Below are positions 1-7,457 of a stretch of DNA of 64,000 bases, piece after piece. The notes under the pieces are model-generated. The model did not search any database. It saw only the letters and a list, made by a program, of their open reading frames with translations, and was not told the DNA's origin. The first letter of the stretch is position 1. Every line of letters begins with the position of its first letter. Both the position numbers and the translations under genes were made by a program. Source of the stretch: Cellulomonas xiejunii. Lineage in GTDB: Bacteria > Actinomycetota > Actinomycetes > Actinomycetales > Cellulomonadaceae. The stretch covers positions 3,906,001 through 3,970,000 of the forward strand of contig NZ_CP101987.1 in assembly GCF_024508315.1 (NCBI RefSeq), written 5' to 3'.

Positions 1-952
1 CTCGGAGCACCCGATCGCCCGCGCCATCGCCACCCCCCCAGCCGTGACAGTGCAATCCAGTCACCCCACCCCCACCCCCTCAGGCACCCCCACAGGCGTG
101 ACAGTGCAATCCAGTCACGCTGCAGGAGGGCGCGGCGTCGACGTGGCGGTCGGGGCGGACGGTGTCGCGATCGGAGCCGACGAGGTGCGGGAGTTCCGCG
201 CCGACGCCGGTCGGGGTGTCAGCGGCGTGGTCCGCACCGCCCACAGCGGCGTCGGGCTGGCCCGGCGCGTGCTCGTCGGCCGGCTCGGCTGGCTCGACGA
301 GCAGGGCGTGCGCACCGACGAGGTCGCCACCGCGGTCGCCGCCGCGGAGGCGGACGGTGCGACGGCGGTCGTCGCCGCGTGGGACGGCCGGGCGCGCGGC
401 GTCCTCGTCCTGCGGGACCCGGTGAAGCCGACGTCGACGGACGCGATCCGCGAGCTGCGTGCGCTCGGGCTACGGCCCGTGCTGCTCACGGGCGACAACC
501 GGGGCGCCGCCCTGGCGACGGCCCGCGCGGTCGGCATCGCGGACGAGGACGTCGTCGCCCAGGTCATGCCGGACGAGAAGGTCGCGGCCGTCGAGCGGCT
601 GCAGGCCGGTGGCGCGCGCGTCGCGATGGTCGGCGACGGCGTGAACGACGCCGCGGCGCTCGCGACGGCCGACCTCGGCCTGGCGATGGGCACCGGGACG
701 GACGTCGCGATCGAGGCGGCCGACCTGACCCTCGTCCGCGGGGACCTCGCCTCGGCGCCGCAGGCCATCCGGCTGTCGCGGCGCACGCTCGCAGTGATCC
801 GGCAGAACCTGTTCTGGGCGTTCGCGTACAACGTCGCGGCGATCCCGCTCGCGGCGCTGGGGCTGCTGAACCCGATGATCGCGGGTGCTGCGATGGCGTT
901 CTCGTCGGTGCTGGTGGTGACCAACAGCCTCCGGCTGCGCCGGTTCGCCTGA
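1..952 (+). CDS. copA: Copper-type P1B ATPase, C-terminal part (5' truncated by window edge)
   Basis: The frame is open from base 2 and ends in TGA at 952, so the start lies outside the window; the GTG at 44 is internal. Visible are the nucleotide-binding HP motif (SEHPIARAIA, bases 2-31), the TGDN motif, the hinge motif GDGVNDAAAL, and the last two membrane helices, with YN in the first and MAFSS in the second. In P1B ATPases these helix residues mark the Cu(I) subgroup, so the likely role is copper export across the plasma membrane. The DKTGT and CPC motifs are upstream and not seen. Oddity: just after the HP motif, about 25 residues encoded by two copies of the 17-bp dispersed repeat (44-60 and 98-114) interrupt the N domain in frame, giving VTVQSSH twice. 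Whether the enzyme tolerates this loop is unknown. Confidence 0.9.
   Translation, partial: SEHPIARAIATPPAVTVQSSHPTPTPSGTPTGVTVQSSHAAGGRGVDVAVGADGVAIGADEVREFRADAGRGVSGVVRTAHSGVGLARRVLVGRLGWLDEQGVRTDEVATAVAAAEADGATAVVAAWDGRARGVLVLRDPVKPTSTDAIRELRALGLRPVLLTGDNRGAALATARAVGIADEDVVAQVMPDEKVAAVERLQAGGARVAMVGDGVNDAAALATADLGLAMGTGTDVAIEAADLTLVRGDLASAPQAIRLSRRTLAVIRQNLFWAFAYNVAAIPLAALGLLNPMIAGAAMAFSSVLVVTNSLRLRRFA
44..114 (+). repeat. Two copies of the 17-bp dispersed repeat inside the P-type ATPase gene
   Basis: GTGACAGTGCAATCCAG occurs at 44-60 and 98-114, 54 bp apart, with a C-rich spacer. It differs by one base from the consensus GTGAGAGTGCAATCCAG seen elsewhere in the window. The 54-bp period is a multiple of three, and both copies are read in the same frame. 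Confidence 0.95.
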
Positions 953-975
953 CGCCCCCGGACACCCTCCTCCCG

Positions 976-1047
976 CCGAGCGCGGTACTCAACCGCCGAG
1001 CGCGGTACCTACGAGTACCGCGCTCGGCAGTTGTATGCCGCGCTCGG
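976..1047. repeat. Second repeat family: cluster of CCGAGCGCGGTAC elements with perfect hairpin
   Basis: CCGAGCGCGGTAC occurs at 976-988 and 996-1008. The inverted form GTACCGCGCTCGG is at 1015-1027, and a shortened inverted copy is at 1037-1047. The 996-1008 and 1015-1027 arms form a perfect 13-bp stem with a 6-nt loop. The cluster starts 24 nt after the ATPase stop, so it may end that transcript, although no T tract follows. Confidence 0.85.
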
Positions 1048-1110
1048 TGGTGACGCGAGACGGGCAGGGGCGGGCGGCAGCGCGGACCCGTGGGTCAGGA
1101 GTGCTAAAGT

Positions 1111-1127
1111 GCTATCACATTGATAGC
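1111..1127. promoter_or_regulatory. Operator-like palindrome upstream of the SPFH/RHH pair
   Basis: The arms GCTATCA and TGATAGC are separated by CAT and form a perfect inverted repeat 31 bp before the SPFH start codon. The sequence GTGCTA is also repeated directly just upstream (1101-1106 and 1109-1114). It is AT-rich against a very GC-rich background. The ribbon-helix-helix protein encoded second in the pair is the obvious candidate ligand (inference). Confidence 0.6.
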
Positions 1128-1158
1128 GCGCGAGCGCCCGTCTCCCCCGGAGGTCACC

Positions 1159-2118
1159 ATGCCCGACACCGTCCCACCGCAGGAGTCCGTCGGCGGCGAC
1201 CCCAGCGGACGTCCCGTCGGCCACGCCGGCGCGCGCGTCGACGTCGCCGAGCGTGACGCCTGGGCGACGGGCGCCGGCGGCGGTCTCGTCGCCGTGCTCC
1301 TCGCGCTCGGGGCGATCGGCGGCTCGATCGCACTGTTCGTCCACGCCGAGACGACGGGCGCGGACGCGTGGGGCTTCGTCGGCGTCGGCCTGATGGTGCT
1401 GGCCGTCGTCATGTTCACCGGCGTGGCCGTGATCAGCCCCGGTCAGACGCGCGTCGTGCAGTTCTTCGGCCGCTACATCGGCACCATCCGCCGCACCGGC
1501 CTGGTCCTGACGGTCCCCCTCACGACGCGCAAGAACGTCTCCGTGCGCGTCCGCAACTTCGAGACCAGTGAGCTGAAGGTCAACGACGCCGACGGCAACC
1601 CCATCAACATCGCGTCGATCGTCGTGTGGCAGGTCGCGGACACCGCCAAGGCGACGTTCGCGGTCGAGGACTACGCCGACTTCGTGCGCGTGCAGTCGGA
1701 GTCGGCGCTGCGGCACGTCGCGATGTCGCACCCGTACGACCACGCCGACGACGGCGAGAACTCGCTGCGCGGAGCGACCGACGTGGTGTCCGCGGAGATC
1801 GCCGCCGAGGTGGCGGCGCGCGTCGTCATCGCCGGGATCGAGGTCATCGAGGCCCGCATCTCCAACCTCGCGTACGCCCCCGAGATCGCCCAGGCGATGC
1901 TGCAGCGCCAGCAGGCCGGCGCGATCATCGCCGCGCGCGAGCGGATCGTCGAGGGCGCCGTGTCCATGGTCGAGGGAGCGCTGGGCCGTCTCGAGGCCGA
2001 CGGCATCGTCACGCTCGACGACGAGCGTCGCGCCACGATGGTGTCGAACCTGCTCGTCGTCCTGTGCGGGGAGTCCCGCGCGACACCCGTCATCAACACC
2101 GGCAGCCTGTACGGGTGA
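1159..2118 (+). CDS. SPFH/Band 7 domain membrane protein
   Basis: A 319-residue protein. A cytoplasmic N-terminus is followed by two close hydrophobic segments (about residues 35-60 and 70-90), then an SPFH/prohibitin-type domain beginning near [20 protein letters not shown], and a helical C-terminal part with an Ala/Glu-rich stretch (about residues 235-285) typical of flotillin-like oligomerisation. SPFH proteins scaffold membrane microdomains; the client here is unknown. I chose ATG 1159 because GGAGGT lies 6 nt upstream; a longer reading from 1120 would run through the operator. Its stop overlaps the start of the ribbon-helix-helix gene, so the two are translationally coupled. In many actinobacteria an SPFH gene is followed by an Arc-like gene, as here. 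Confidence 0.85.
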   Translation: MPDTVPPQESVGGDPSGRPVGHAGARVDVAERDAWATGAGGGLVAVLLALGAIGGSIALFVHAETTGADAWGFVGVGLMVLAVVMFTGVAVISPGQTRVVQFFGRYIGTIRRTGLVLTVPLTTRKNVSVRVRNFETSELKVNDADGNPINIASIVVWQVADTAKATFAVEDYADFVRVQSESALRHVAMSHPYDHADDGENSLRGATDVVSAEIAAEVAARVVIAGIEVIEARISNLAYAPEIAQAMLQRQQAGAIIAARERIVEGAVSMVEGALGRLEADGIVTLDDERRATMVSNLLVVLCGESRATPVINTGSLYG

Positions 2119-2570
2119 CGGACGGGCCGGTGGACGCGGGGCACGAGGACCCGGACGGCGCGCGAGGTGCCGCGCCGCCCGGGGCGGTGCCCGCGCAGGG
2201 GGACGTCAGGGACACCGGATCGCACTCTCACGAGGGAGGTGGGAGTGCTGGATCGCACTCTCACGCCCAAGGTGGGGTGACTGGATCGCACTCTCACGCG
2301 GGGGGTGGGACGGCTGGGGCCGGCGGCCGCACGCAGGAGGGCGATGCGGACGGTGGCGAGGTGCGGCCGGCGCGGCGCGAGCGGCGGCAGGTGCTGCTGC
2401 GCCTCGACCCGGCGGTGCACGACGCCGTCGCGCGGTGGGCGGCCGACGACCTGCGCAGCGTCAACGCCCAGATCGACCTGCTGCTGCGCCGGGCACTGAA
2501 GGACGCGGGACGCATGCCGTCGACGGCGGCCGCGCCACCGCGTCGGGGCCGTCCGCGCACGGCCCCCTGA
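2115..2570 (+). CDS. Ribbon-helix-helix (Arc/MetJ-type) DNA-binding protein with repeat-encoded linker
   Basis: A 151-residue protein whose GTG start (2115) overlaps the SPFH stop as GTGA. The C-terminal third (about residues 92-140) reads as a ribbon-helix-helix fold: a short strand (QVLLRLDP), then two amphipathic helices ending in [11 protein letters not shown]. The N-terminal 90 residues are low complexity. Three of the 17-bp dispersed repeats, in opposite orientation and 33 bp apart, sit inside the gene (2215-2297) and are read as GSHSH three times, so the linker is largely repeat DNA recruited into the frame. RHH proteins usually bind short palindromes as dimers of dimers; the palindrome at 1111-1127 is the likely target, giving autoregulation. 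What the pair does physiologically is not evident. Confidence 0.75.
   Translation: MTDGPVDAGHEDPDGARGAAPPGAVPAQGDVRDTGSHSHEGGGSAGSHSHAQGGVTGSHSHAGGGTAGAGGRTQEGDADGGEVRPARRERRQVLLRLDPAVHDAVARWAADDLRSVNAQIDLLLRRALKDAGRMPSTAAAPPRRGRPRTAP
2215..2297 (-). repeat. Three in-frame copies of the 17-bp repeat inside the RHH gene
   Basis: Copies lie at 2215-2231, 2248-2264 and 2281-2297, period exactly 33 bp. Read on the minus strand they are GTGAGAGTGCGATCC followed by AG or GG; A-to-G at the eleventh base distinguishes this set from the others. The gene reads them on the plus strand as GSHSH. Confidence 0.95.
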
Positions 2571-2585
2571 CCCGCGCAGCTCCCG

Positions 2586-2676
2586 CGAGCGCGGCACACG
2601 CACGTCGAGCGCGGCACACGCACGTCGAGCGCGGTACCCATGAGTACCGCGCTCGACGGCGGAGTGCCGCGCTCGA
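2586..2676. repeat. Second repeat family: cluster with perfect hairpin between convergent genes
   Basis: Elements CGAGCGCGGCAC (2586-2597 and 2606-2617) and TCGAGCGCGGTAC (2625-2637) are followed by inverted GTACCGCGCTCGA (2644-2656) and GTGCCGCGCTCGA (2664-2676). The 2625-2637 and 2644-2656 arms form a perfect 13-bp stem with a 6-nt loop, mirroring the structure at 996-1027. It lies between the RHH stop and the convergent ABC permease stop and could terminate both. Confidence 0.85.
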
Positions 2677-2692
2677 CGGGCGGGAGGTGCCG

Positions 2693-3478
2693 TCAGCGGA
2701 AGCGGCGGCCCTCGTCACGGCGGACCGCCCAGACCGCGAGGGCCGCGAACACGGCGGTCCACACGAGCAGGACCGGCAGCGCGAGCGCGTTCGCCTCGAC
2801 TCCCGTGCTGACCTGCACGACCAGGTCGCGGGCCGCGCGCGACGGCAGGGCCTGGGAGATCGTGTCGAGCCAGCCCGGGAAGGCCTCGGGCGGCATGAAC
2901 AGCCCACCGGCGAACGCGAGCGGGAACAGCACGCACTGCACGACCGCGAGCGCGGCCTTGGTGGACATCGCGAAGCCGATCGCCATGCCGAGCAGCGTGA
3001 ACGGCACGGCGACGCCCGCCACCATCGCGAACGCCCCGAGCGCCTGCGACCACGTCAGCGACGCGGCCGTCAGCGTGGCCCCGATGATGACGGGCGGCAC
3101 GAGCGCGAGGTACGCCCACATCAGGCCGTTGACGACGCGTCCGGCGAGCCGCGGCCCGGGCCGCGCGGGCAGCGTGCGGACGAACGTGTCAAACGGGTGC
3201 GCGCGGTCCTCGGCGACGCCCGCACCGTGCGTGAACATGCAGGCCGACATGATCGCGAACGTGCCGAGCTGCGCGACCGCGGCGGTGGACGCGATCGGGT
3301 CCGACGTGATCGCGCTCTGCGGCACGACGAAGAACACGAGCGCGAGCGCGGGGAACAGCAGGTTGCCGATCACGGCGAGCGGCACGCGGACGGTCTCGAG
3401 GAACTGGTAGCGGGTGTGCAGCCACGCGAGGGAGCCCCACGGGCGCAGGGCCGGTCGGGGCGCGGTGGTGGTGGTCAT
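2693..3478 (-). CDS. ABC-2 type transporter permease
   Basis: A 261-residue integral membrane protein with about six hydrophobic segments, an N-terminal cytoplasmic stretch ([20 protein letters not shown]) and the overall pattern of DrrB/ABC-2 export permeases. It is last in a four-gene operon running leftward from 5401; its ATG (3478) overlaps the ATPase stop as ATGA, a sign of coupled translation. With the upstream ATPase it should form an exporter for a lipid, drug or other hydrophobic substrate; the sequence does not identify the cargo. A longer open frame upstream to 3925 lies inside the ATPase gene and is not coding. Confidence 0.85.
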   Translation of the reverse strand: MTTTTAPRPALRPWGSLAWLHTRYQFLETVRVPLAVIGNLLFPALALVFFVVPQSAITSDPIASTAAVAQLGTFAIMSACMFTHGAGVAEDRAHPFDTFVRTLPARPGPRLAGRVVNGLMWAYLALVPPVIIGATLTAASLTWSQALGAFAMVAGVAVPFTLLGMAIGFAMSTKAALAVVQCVLFPLAFAGGLFMPPEAFPGWLDTISQALPSRAARDLVVQVSTGVEANALALPVLLVWTAVFAALAVWAVRRDEGRRFR

Positions 3479-4434
3479 CGGGTCACCTCGGGGACGGCCG
3501 TCGGGGCGGGGGGTGCGTCGTGCGACGTCAGGGACAGGAACGCCTCCTCCAGCGAGGCGCCGCGCACCTCGAGGTCGGTGAACGGCACGGCCCGCTCGAC
3601 GAGCGCCCGCACGGCCGCGTCGGCGTCGGACGCGACGAGCGTGACGCGGGTGCGGCCGGGGACCGGCCCGGGGGCGTCGGTCGCCTCGACGACGTCCTGC
3701 ACGCCGGGCAGGGCCAGCAGGTCCGCAGGCCGGCCGGCGCCGAGCGTGAGCGTCATCCGCCGCACGGCGACGAGGTCGAGGACGCGGGCGAGGGTGTCGT
3801 CGGCGAGCACGCGCCCCTCGCCGACGACCACGACGCGTTCGGCGAGCGCCTCGATCTCCTCCAGGTAGTGGCTGGTCACGATGACGGTCGCGCCGTCGCC
3901 GTGGTAGTCGCGCAGCGCCTGCCACAGGATGTGTCGGGCCTCGACGTCGAGACCCGTCGTCGGCTCGTCGAGCAGCACGAGGCGGGGGCGGCCGACGAGC
4001 GAGAGGCCGACCGCGAGGCGGCGCTTCTGGCCACCGGACAGCGCGCCGGTCTGCCTCTCGGCCATGTCGGTGAGCCCGAACCGTGCCAGCACCTCGTCGC
4101 GCGGCATGGGCTGGGCGAAGTGCCCGGCGACGAAGTCGACGACCTCCCGCACCTTGAGGGTGTCGGGCAGGCCCGTCTCCTGGGGCGTCGTGCCGAGCGA
4201 CGTGCGCGACGCGGGGTCGCGCGGGTTGCCGCCGAAGACGCGGACGGTGCCCGCGTCGGGTGTGCGCAGGCCCGTGACGAGCGAGAGCAGTGTCGTCTTG
4301 CCGGCCCCGTTGGGTCCGAGCAGCCCGACGAGCTCACCGGGCTCGACGCGCAGGCTGACGTCGTCGAGCGCGGTGACAGCGCCGAAGCGGCGCGTGACGT
4401 GCTCGACGAGCACGGGCGGTGCGGTGGCGGTCAT
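3475..4434 (-). CDS. ABC transporter ATP-binding protein (DrrA/CcmA-like)
   Basis: A 319-residue ATPase. The Walker A motif GPNGAGKTT is near residue 40, followed by a Q-loop (TPQETGLP), the signature LSGGQKRR, Walker B LVLLDEPTTGLD and H-loop switch TSHYLEE. The C-terminal extension after about residue 220 is typical of export ATPases that pair with ABC-2 permeases. Its ATG overlaps the regulator's stop (4431-4434) and its stop overlaps the permease start, so the operon is tightly coupled. It energises export by the permease at 2693-3478; the substrate is unknown. Confidence 0.9.
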   Translation of the reverse strand: MTATAPPVLVEHVTRRFGAVTALDDVSLRVEPGELVGLLGPNGAGKTTLLSLVTGLRTPDAGTVRVFGGNPRDPASRTSLGTTPQETGLPDTLKVREVVDFVAGHFAQPMPRDEVLARFGLTDMAERQTGALSGGQKRRLAVGLSLVGRPRLVLLDEPTTGLDVEARHILWQALRDYHGDGATVIVTSHYLEEIEALAERVVVVGEGRVLADDTLARVLDLVAVRRMTLTLGAGRPADLLALPGVQDVVEATDAPGPVPGRTRVTLVASDADAAVRALVERAVPFTDLEVRGASLEEAFLSLTSHDAPPAPTAVPEVTR

Positions 4435-4736
4435 TCCTGTGCTCCCTTGAGCAGCTCGGTGAGGGTGAGGGTGTAGCGCTCGAACGCGGCGCGTCCGGCG
4501 GTGCTGAGCTCGACGTACGTGACCGGCGTGCGGCCGACGTGCGTCTTGGTCTGCGTGACGTACCCGGCGTCCTCGAGGCGCCGCAGGTGCGTGGACAGGT
4601 TGCCGGCCGTCATGTCGAGCAGCTTCTGCAGCCGGGGGAAGGACACGCGGTCACCGCGCTCGAGGGCGGCCAGGGTGGCGACGACCCGCAGCCGGGACGC
4701 GGAGTGGATGACCGGGTCGAGGTCGACCTCGCTCAC
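4431..4736 (-). CDS. Winged-helix transcriptional regulator (HTH_34/MarR-like)
   Basis: A 101-residue protein made almost wholly of one winged-helix domain: IHSASRLRVVATLAALERGDRVSFPRLQKLL, then a recognition helix region (GNLSTHLRRLEDAGYV), then a wing (TKTHVGRTPVTYVELS). This matches the compact one-domain regulators found beside ABC-2 exporters. The GTG start at 4736 overlaps the preceding membrane-protein stop (GTGA), and the stop overlaps the ATPase start. It probably represses its own operon through the ACAAAG/CTTTGT palindrome at 5432-5445 (inference from position). Confidence 0.85.
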   Translation of the reverse strand: MSEVDLDPVIHSASRLRVVATLAALERGDRVSFPRLQKLLDMTAGNLSTHLRRLEDAGYVTQTKTHVGRTPVTYVELSTAGRAAFERYTLTLTELLKGAQE

Positions 4737-5401
4737 ACGCGCCTCCGGTGCAGCGCGGCGAGCAGGCAGGCGACGAGCATGCCGCCACCCCCGGCCAGGG
4801 ACATGACGAGGTAGCCGTCGGGCATCGCGACGAGGCTCGCGGCCGCGGCGGTCGCGATCATCCAGGCACCGATGAGGAACAGCGAGAGCTGCTGCCACAG
4901 CGCACCGCCTGCCATGTAGAGCAGTCCGACGACGAGGCAGGCCGCACCGTTGGCGACGATCGCGATGATCTCGGCGCTCGCGCCGGCGCCGACGACGCCC
5001 GCGACGATGAGCCCCTGCCCGAAGAACCCGATGCTCCACGCCCAGCCGTACATCATGCCGACCTGCCTGCTGGTGCCGGCGACGCCGTGGGTCGCACGGG
5101 CGATGTGCACGAGCGTGACGACGAGCGCCGCGACGGCGACGGCCGCGAAGACGAGTCCGCCCTGACCGGTGGCGGTCCGGGTGGGTGACGCGGTCGCGGT
5201 CCACCACTGAGCGGCGTACCCGACGAGCCAGGCGACGCCCCACACGCCGAACAGCAGGCGGTCGTCGACGTCGGAGTCGCGCACGCGGCGCTGCTGGGCG
5301 GCGACGATCGCGAGGCCGGTGCGGGGGTCCGGTGGGGCTTCGTCGAGGTCCGCGAGAGGTGCGCCGTCGTCGGGGACGCCGCGCGGGTCGGTCCGGTCCA
5401 T
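4733..5401 (-). CDS. Multi-pass membrane protein, first gene of the ABC operon
   Basis: A 222-residue protein with a charged N-terminal tail of about 45 residues (DRTDPRGVPDDGAPL) and six hydrophobic segments. I do not recognise a named family. ATG 5401 has GAGGA upstream; an upstream in-frame start at 5467 would run through the operator region. It is the promoter-proximal gene of a four-gene operon with the winged-helix regulator, ATPase and permease, and shares a GTGA overlap with the regulator, so it is probably a sensor or accessory subunit of the same system (inference). Confidence 0.75.
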   Translation of the reverse strand: MDRTDPRGVPDDGAPLADLDEAPPDPRTGLAIVAAQQRRVRDSDVDDRLLFGVWGVAWLVGYAAQWWTATASPTRTATGQGGLVFAAVAVAALVVTLVHIARATHGVAGTSRQVGMMYGWAWSIGFFGQGLIVAGVVGAGASAEIIAIVANGAACLVVGLLYMAGGALWQQLSLFLIGAWMIATAAAASLVAMPDGYLVMSLAGGGGMLVACLLAALHRRRV

Positions 5402-5420
5402 GGCGTCCTCCTCGGCTTGG

Positions 5421-5446
5421 AACTTTGCGTTACAAAGCACTTTGTC
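5421..5446. promoter_or_regulatory. Operator/promoter region of the ABC exporter operon
   Basis: ACAAAG (5432-5437) and CTTTGT (5440-5445) form a perfect palindrome with a 2-bp centre. A further CTTTG half-site is at 5423-5427. The region is unusually AT-rich for the window and lies 20-45 bp before the operon's first start codon. Two overlapping dyads suggest binding by the operon's winged-helix regulator. Confidence 0.6.
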
Positions 5447-5514
5447 ACTGCGAGACCAGGGCGTCAAGACCCCGGACGAGGCGCCAGCCCGGACCCGGCC
5501 CGTAACCTGCGAGG

Positions 5515-6366
5515 GTGGGACGAACCGCCGACGCGCCCGAGGACGACGCCACCCAGGGATCCGGTGTGCGCGGACCCCTCCCGCCGGGAGCTCCGGCGCC
5601 GGACCAGCGGGCGGTCTCCCGACGGTTGACCGCCGAGATCTGGATCGTCCTGGGCCTGTCGCTGGGGAAGTCGGCCGTGTACGCCGTCGTCTCCCTCATC
5701 GCCAAGCTGACCGCGGGCCCCCCGCTCGCCGAGCAGACGACCACGCTCAACCCGAGCCAGTCGCCACGGCCGTACCTGGACCTGACGTACCAGCTGCTGT
5801 CGATCGGGTTCGCCCTCCTGCCCGTCGCGCTCGCGCTGTACCTGCTGTCGGCGAACGGCCGCTCGGCGGTACGGCGCATCGGCCTCGACGGCGCCCGCCC
5901 GTGGCGCGACCTGGGGATCGGCATGGGCCTCGCGGCCGTCATCGGGATCCCCGGCCTGGGCCTGTACGTCGCCGGGCGGGCCCTCGGCATCACGGTCGAG
6001 GTCCAGGCCTCGGCGCTGAACGCCGCGTGGTGGACGATCCCGGTGCTCATCCTCGCGGCGTTGCAGAACGCGCTGCTCGAGGAGGTCGTCGCCGTCGGCT
6101 ACCTCATGGAACGGCTGCGCGACCTGCGCTGGAGCACGCCGGCGATCATCGCGGCGAGCGCCCTGCTGCGCGGCTCGTACCACCTGTACCAGGGGTGGGG
6201 CCCGTTCTTCGGCAACGTGGTCATGGGCGTCGTGTTCGCGGAGTACTACCGGCGACGGCGGCGCGTCATGCCGCTCGTCGTCGCCCACACCGCGCTCGAC
6301 GTCGTCGCCTTCGTCGGCTACGCGACCCTGCCGGACGCCTGGCTGGAGGCGCTCGGCATCATGTGA
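5515..6366 (+). CDS. CPBP family intramembrane glutamic endopeptidase (Abi-like)
   Basis: A 283-residue membrane protein with about eight hydrophobic segments. The CPBP motifs are present: EEVVAVGYLMERL (motif 1), RGSYHLYQGWGPF with the conserved His, and HTALDVVAF (final His motif). The family includes CAAX prenyl proteases and bacteriocin self-immunity proteins; no substrate can be assigned here. The GTG start at 5515 has no Shine-Dalgarno, but TAACCT lies at 5503-5508, exactly six bases upstream, so the mRNA is probably leaderless. It is transcribed away from the ABC operon and converges on the HdeD-like gene. Confidence 0.85.
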   Translation: MGRTADAPEDDATQGSGVRGPLPPGAPAPDQRAVSRRLTAEIWIVLGLSLGKSAVYAVVSLIAKLTAGPPLAEQTTTLNPSQSPRPYLDLTYQLLSIGFALLPVALALYLLSANGRSAVRRIGLDGARPWRDLGIGMGLAAVIGIPGLGLYVAGRALGITVEVQASALNAAWWTIPVLILAALQNALLEEVVAVGYLMERLRDLRWSTPAIIAASALLRGSYHLYQGWGPFFGNVVMGVVFAEYYRRRRRVMPLVVAHTALDVVAFVGYATLPDAWLEALGIM

Positions 6367-6372
6367 CGCGCG

Positions 6373-6957
6373 TCAGGCCAACGGATCGCTCGCCAGGTCC
6401 CGCACCACCTGCCGCACCGCGAACCCGCTGACGACGTTGATCGCACCGCCGACGAACGCGAACAGTCCCAGCACCACACCGAAGAAGGCCAGCGCCTCCT
6501 GCGGGCGCGCGATGAGCAGCACGGCGAAGAGCGTGCACACCAGGCCGAAGGTGAGCGGCCAGTGCCACCCCCCGAGGCGCGCCCGCGACTGCGCGACGGC
6601 CGCCAGGATCGACACGACCCCGAGCACCAGCAGCCACGCCGCCAGCAGGAAGAACAGCACGCGGACGGTCGGCTCGGGCCACAGCACCACGACCGCACCG
6701 ACGACGATCCCGGCGAGGCCCTCGATGACCCACCACCCCCACCCGGGCGACCCGCGGTCCGTCAGGCCCAGCACGACCGCGACGACGCCGTCGACGACCG
6801 CGAAGATCCCGAACAGCCACACGATCGCCTGCACCGACGCGGCCGGCTGGGCCATCAGCAGGAGCCCGAGGACCAGCAGCAGCAGGCCTCGCAGCACGGG
6901 CAGCCACCACACCTTGCTCAACGTCCGTGACATCTGGGCGGTCATGTCGTCGACCAT
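6373..6957 (-). CDS. HdeD-family (DUF308) membrane protein
   Basis: A 194-residue protein with six hydrophobic segments arranged as three pairs, the duplicated pattern of HdeD/DUF308 proteins (VWWLPVLRGLLLLVLGLLL, then GWGWWVIEGLAGIVVGAVV). In enterics HdeD is linked to acid resistance, but actinobacterial members are uncharacterised. ATG 6957 follows GAGAGGGG at good spacing. The stop is only 6 nt from the convergent CPBP stop, with no terminator between them. Confidence 0.85.
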   Translation of the reverse strand: MVDDMTAQMSRTLSKVWWLPVLRGLLLLVLGLLLMAQPAASVQAIVWLFGIFAVVDGVVAVVLGLTDRGSPGWGWWVIEGLAGIVVGAVVVLWPEPTVRVLFFLLAAWLLVLGVVSILAAVAQSRARLGGWHWPLTFGLVCTLFAVLLIARPQEALAFFGVVLGLFAFVGGAINVVSGFAVRQVVRDLASDPLA

Positions 6958-7142
6958 CGTGTCCCCTCTCGGCGAGCCGTCCGACCCGCAGGAGGTGGCG
7001 CGGCCTGGCCGCGCACCGGCACCCCTGAGCAGAACGTAGCGCGCACCGCCGCGACCGGCGCGCCGAGCCATCCCCTCCCACCCCACCCCGGGCCCCCGCC
7101 CCGGGCCGCGCCACCCCAGGCCGCCCCAGGCCGCCCCAGGCC

Positions 7143-7184
7143 GTGAGAGTGCAATCCAGCTCCCGGACTGGATTGCACTCTCAC
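7143..7184. terminator. Perfect hairpin made of two inverted 17-bp dispersed repeats
   Basis: GTGAGAGTGCAATCCAG (7143-7159) and its exact reverse complement (7168-7184) flank an 8-nt loop. The stem starts 14 nt after the stop of the small HTH gene, so it could act as its transcription terminator or RNA stabiliser. It is a member of the dispersed repeat family that is also found inside genes. Just beyond it is a short GGCCGCCCCA direct repeat. Confidence 0.75.
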
Positions 7185-7197
7185 CACCGGGTGGCGG

Positions 7198-7431
7198 TCA
7201 GGTCTCGCGGCGGCGGCCGCCGTACTTGCGGTGCACGGCCTGCTTGCTGACGCCGAGCATCGTGGCGATCGCGGCCCACGGGACACCGGCGGCGCGGGCG
7301 CGGCGGACGGCGACGGCCTCGCGGCGGTCCACCTCGGTGCGCAGGCGGTGCAGCGCGAGCAGTGCGCCGAGCGGGTCGTCGTCCTCCGCGCGGGCGACCA
7401 GAGCAGTCATGTCGACCTCTTCCTGCGTCAT
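7198..7431 (-). CDS. Small helix-turn-helix DNA-binding protein
   Basis: A 77-residue protein ending in a clear helix-turn-helix, GVPWAAIATMLGVSKQAVHRKYG, of the sigma-factor region 4 type, preceded by a helical segment (LLALHRLRTEVDRREAVAVRRA). Two starts are possible: ATG 7431 (GAGGAG upstream) and ATG 7410 (AGGAAGAGG upstream); the longer is annotated. Two near-identical GTCAACA-type palindromes directly upstream (7458-7505) are good candidates for its own operator. The regulated process is not evident. Confidence 0.8.
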   Translation of the reverse strand: MTQEEVDMTALVARAEDDDPLGALLALHRLRTEVDRREAVAVRRARAAGVPWAAIATMLGVSKQAVHRKYGGRRRET

Positions 7432-7457
7432 CGGTGCTCCTCGATCGACATCGGGGC

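Noticed and set aside
44..46. GTG at 44 as the start of a complete ATPase fragment gene
   Set aside because: The frame continues upstream through the HP motif to the window edge, so it is an internal codon made by the repeat.
4733..5467. Longer start at 5467 for the membrane protein of the ABC operon
   Set aside because: It would place the ACAAAG/CTTTGT operator inside the coding region; ATG 5401 has a ribosome site.
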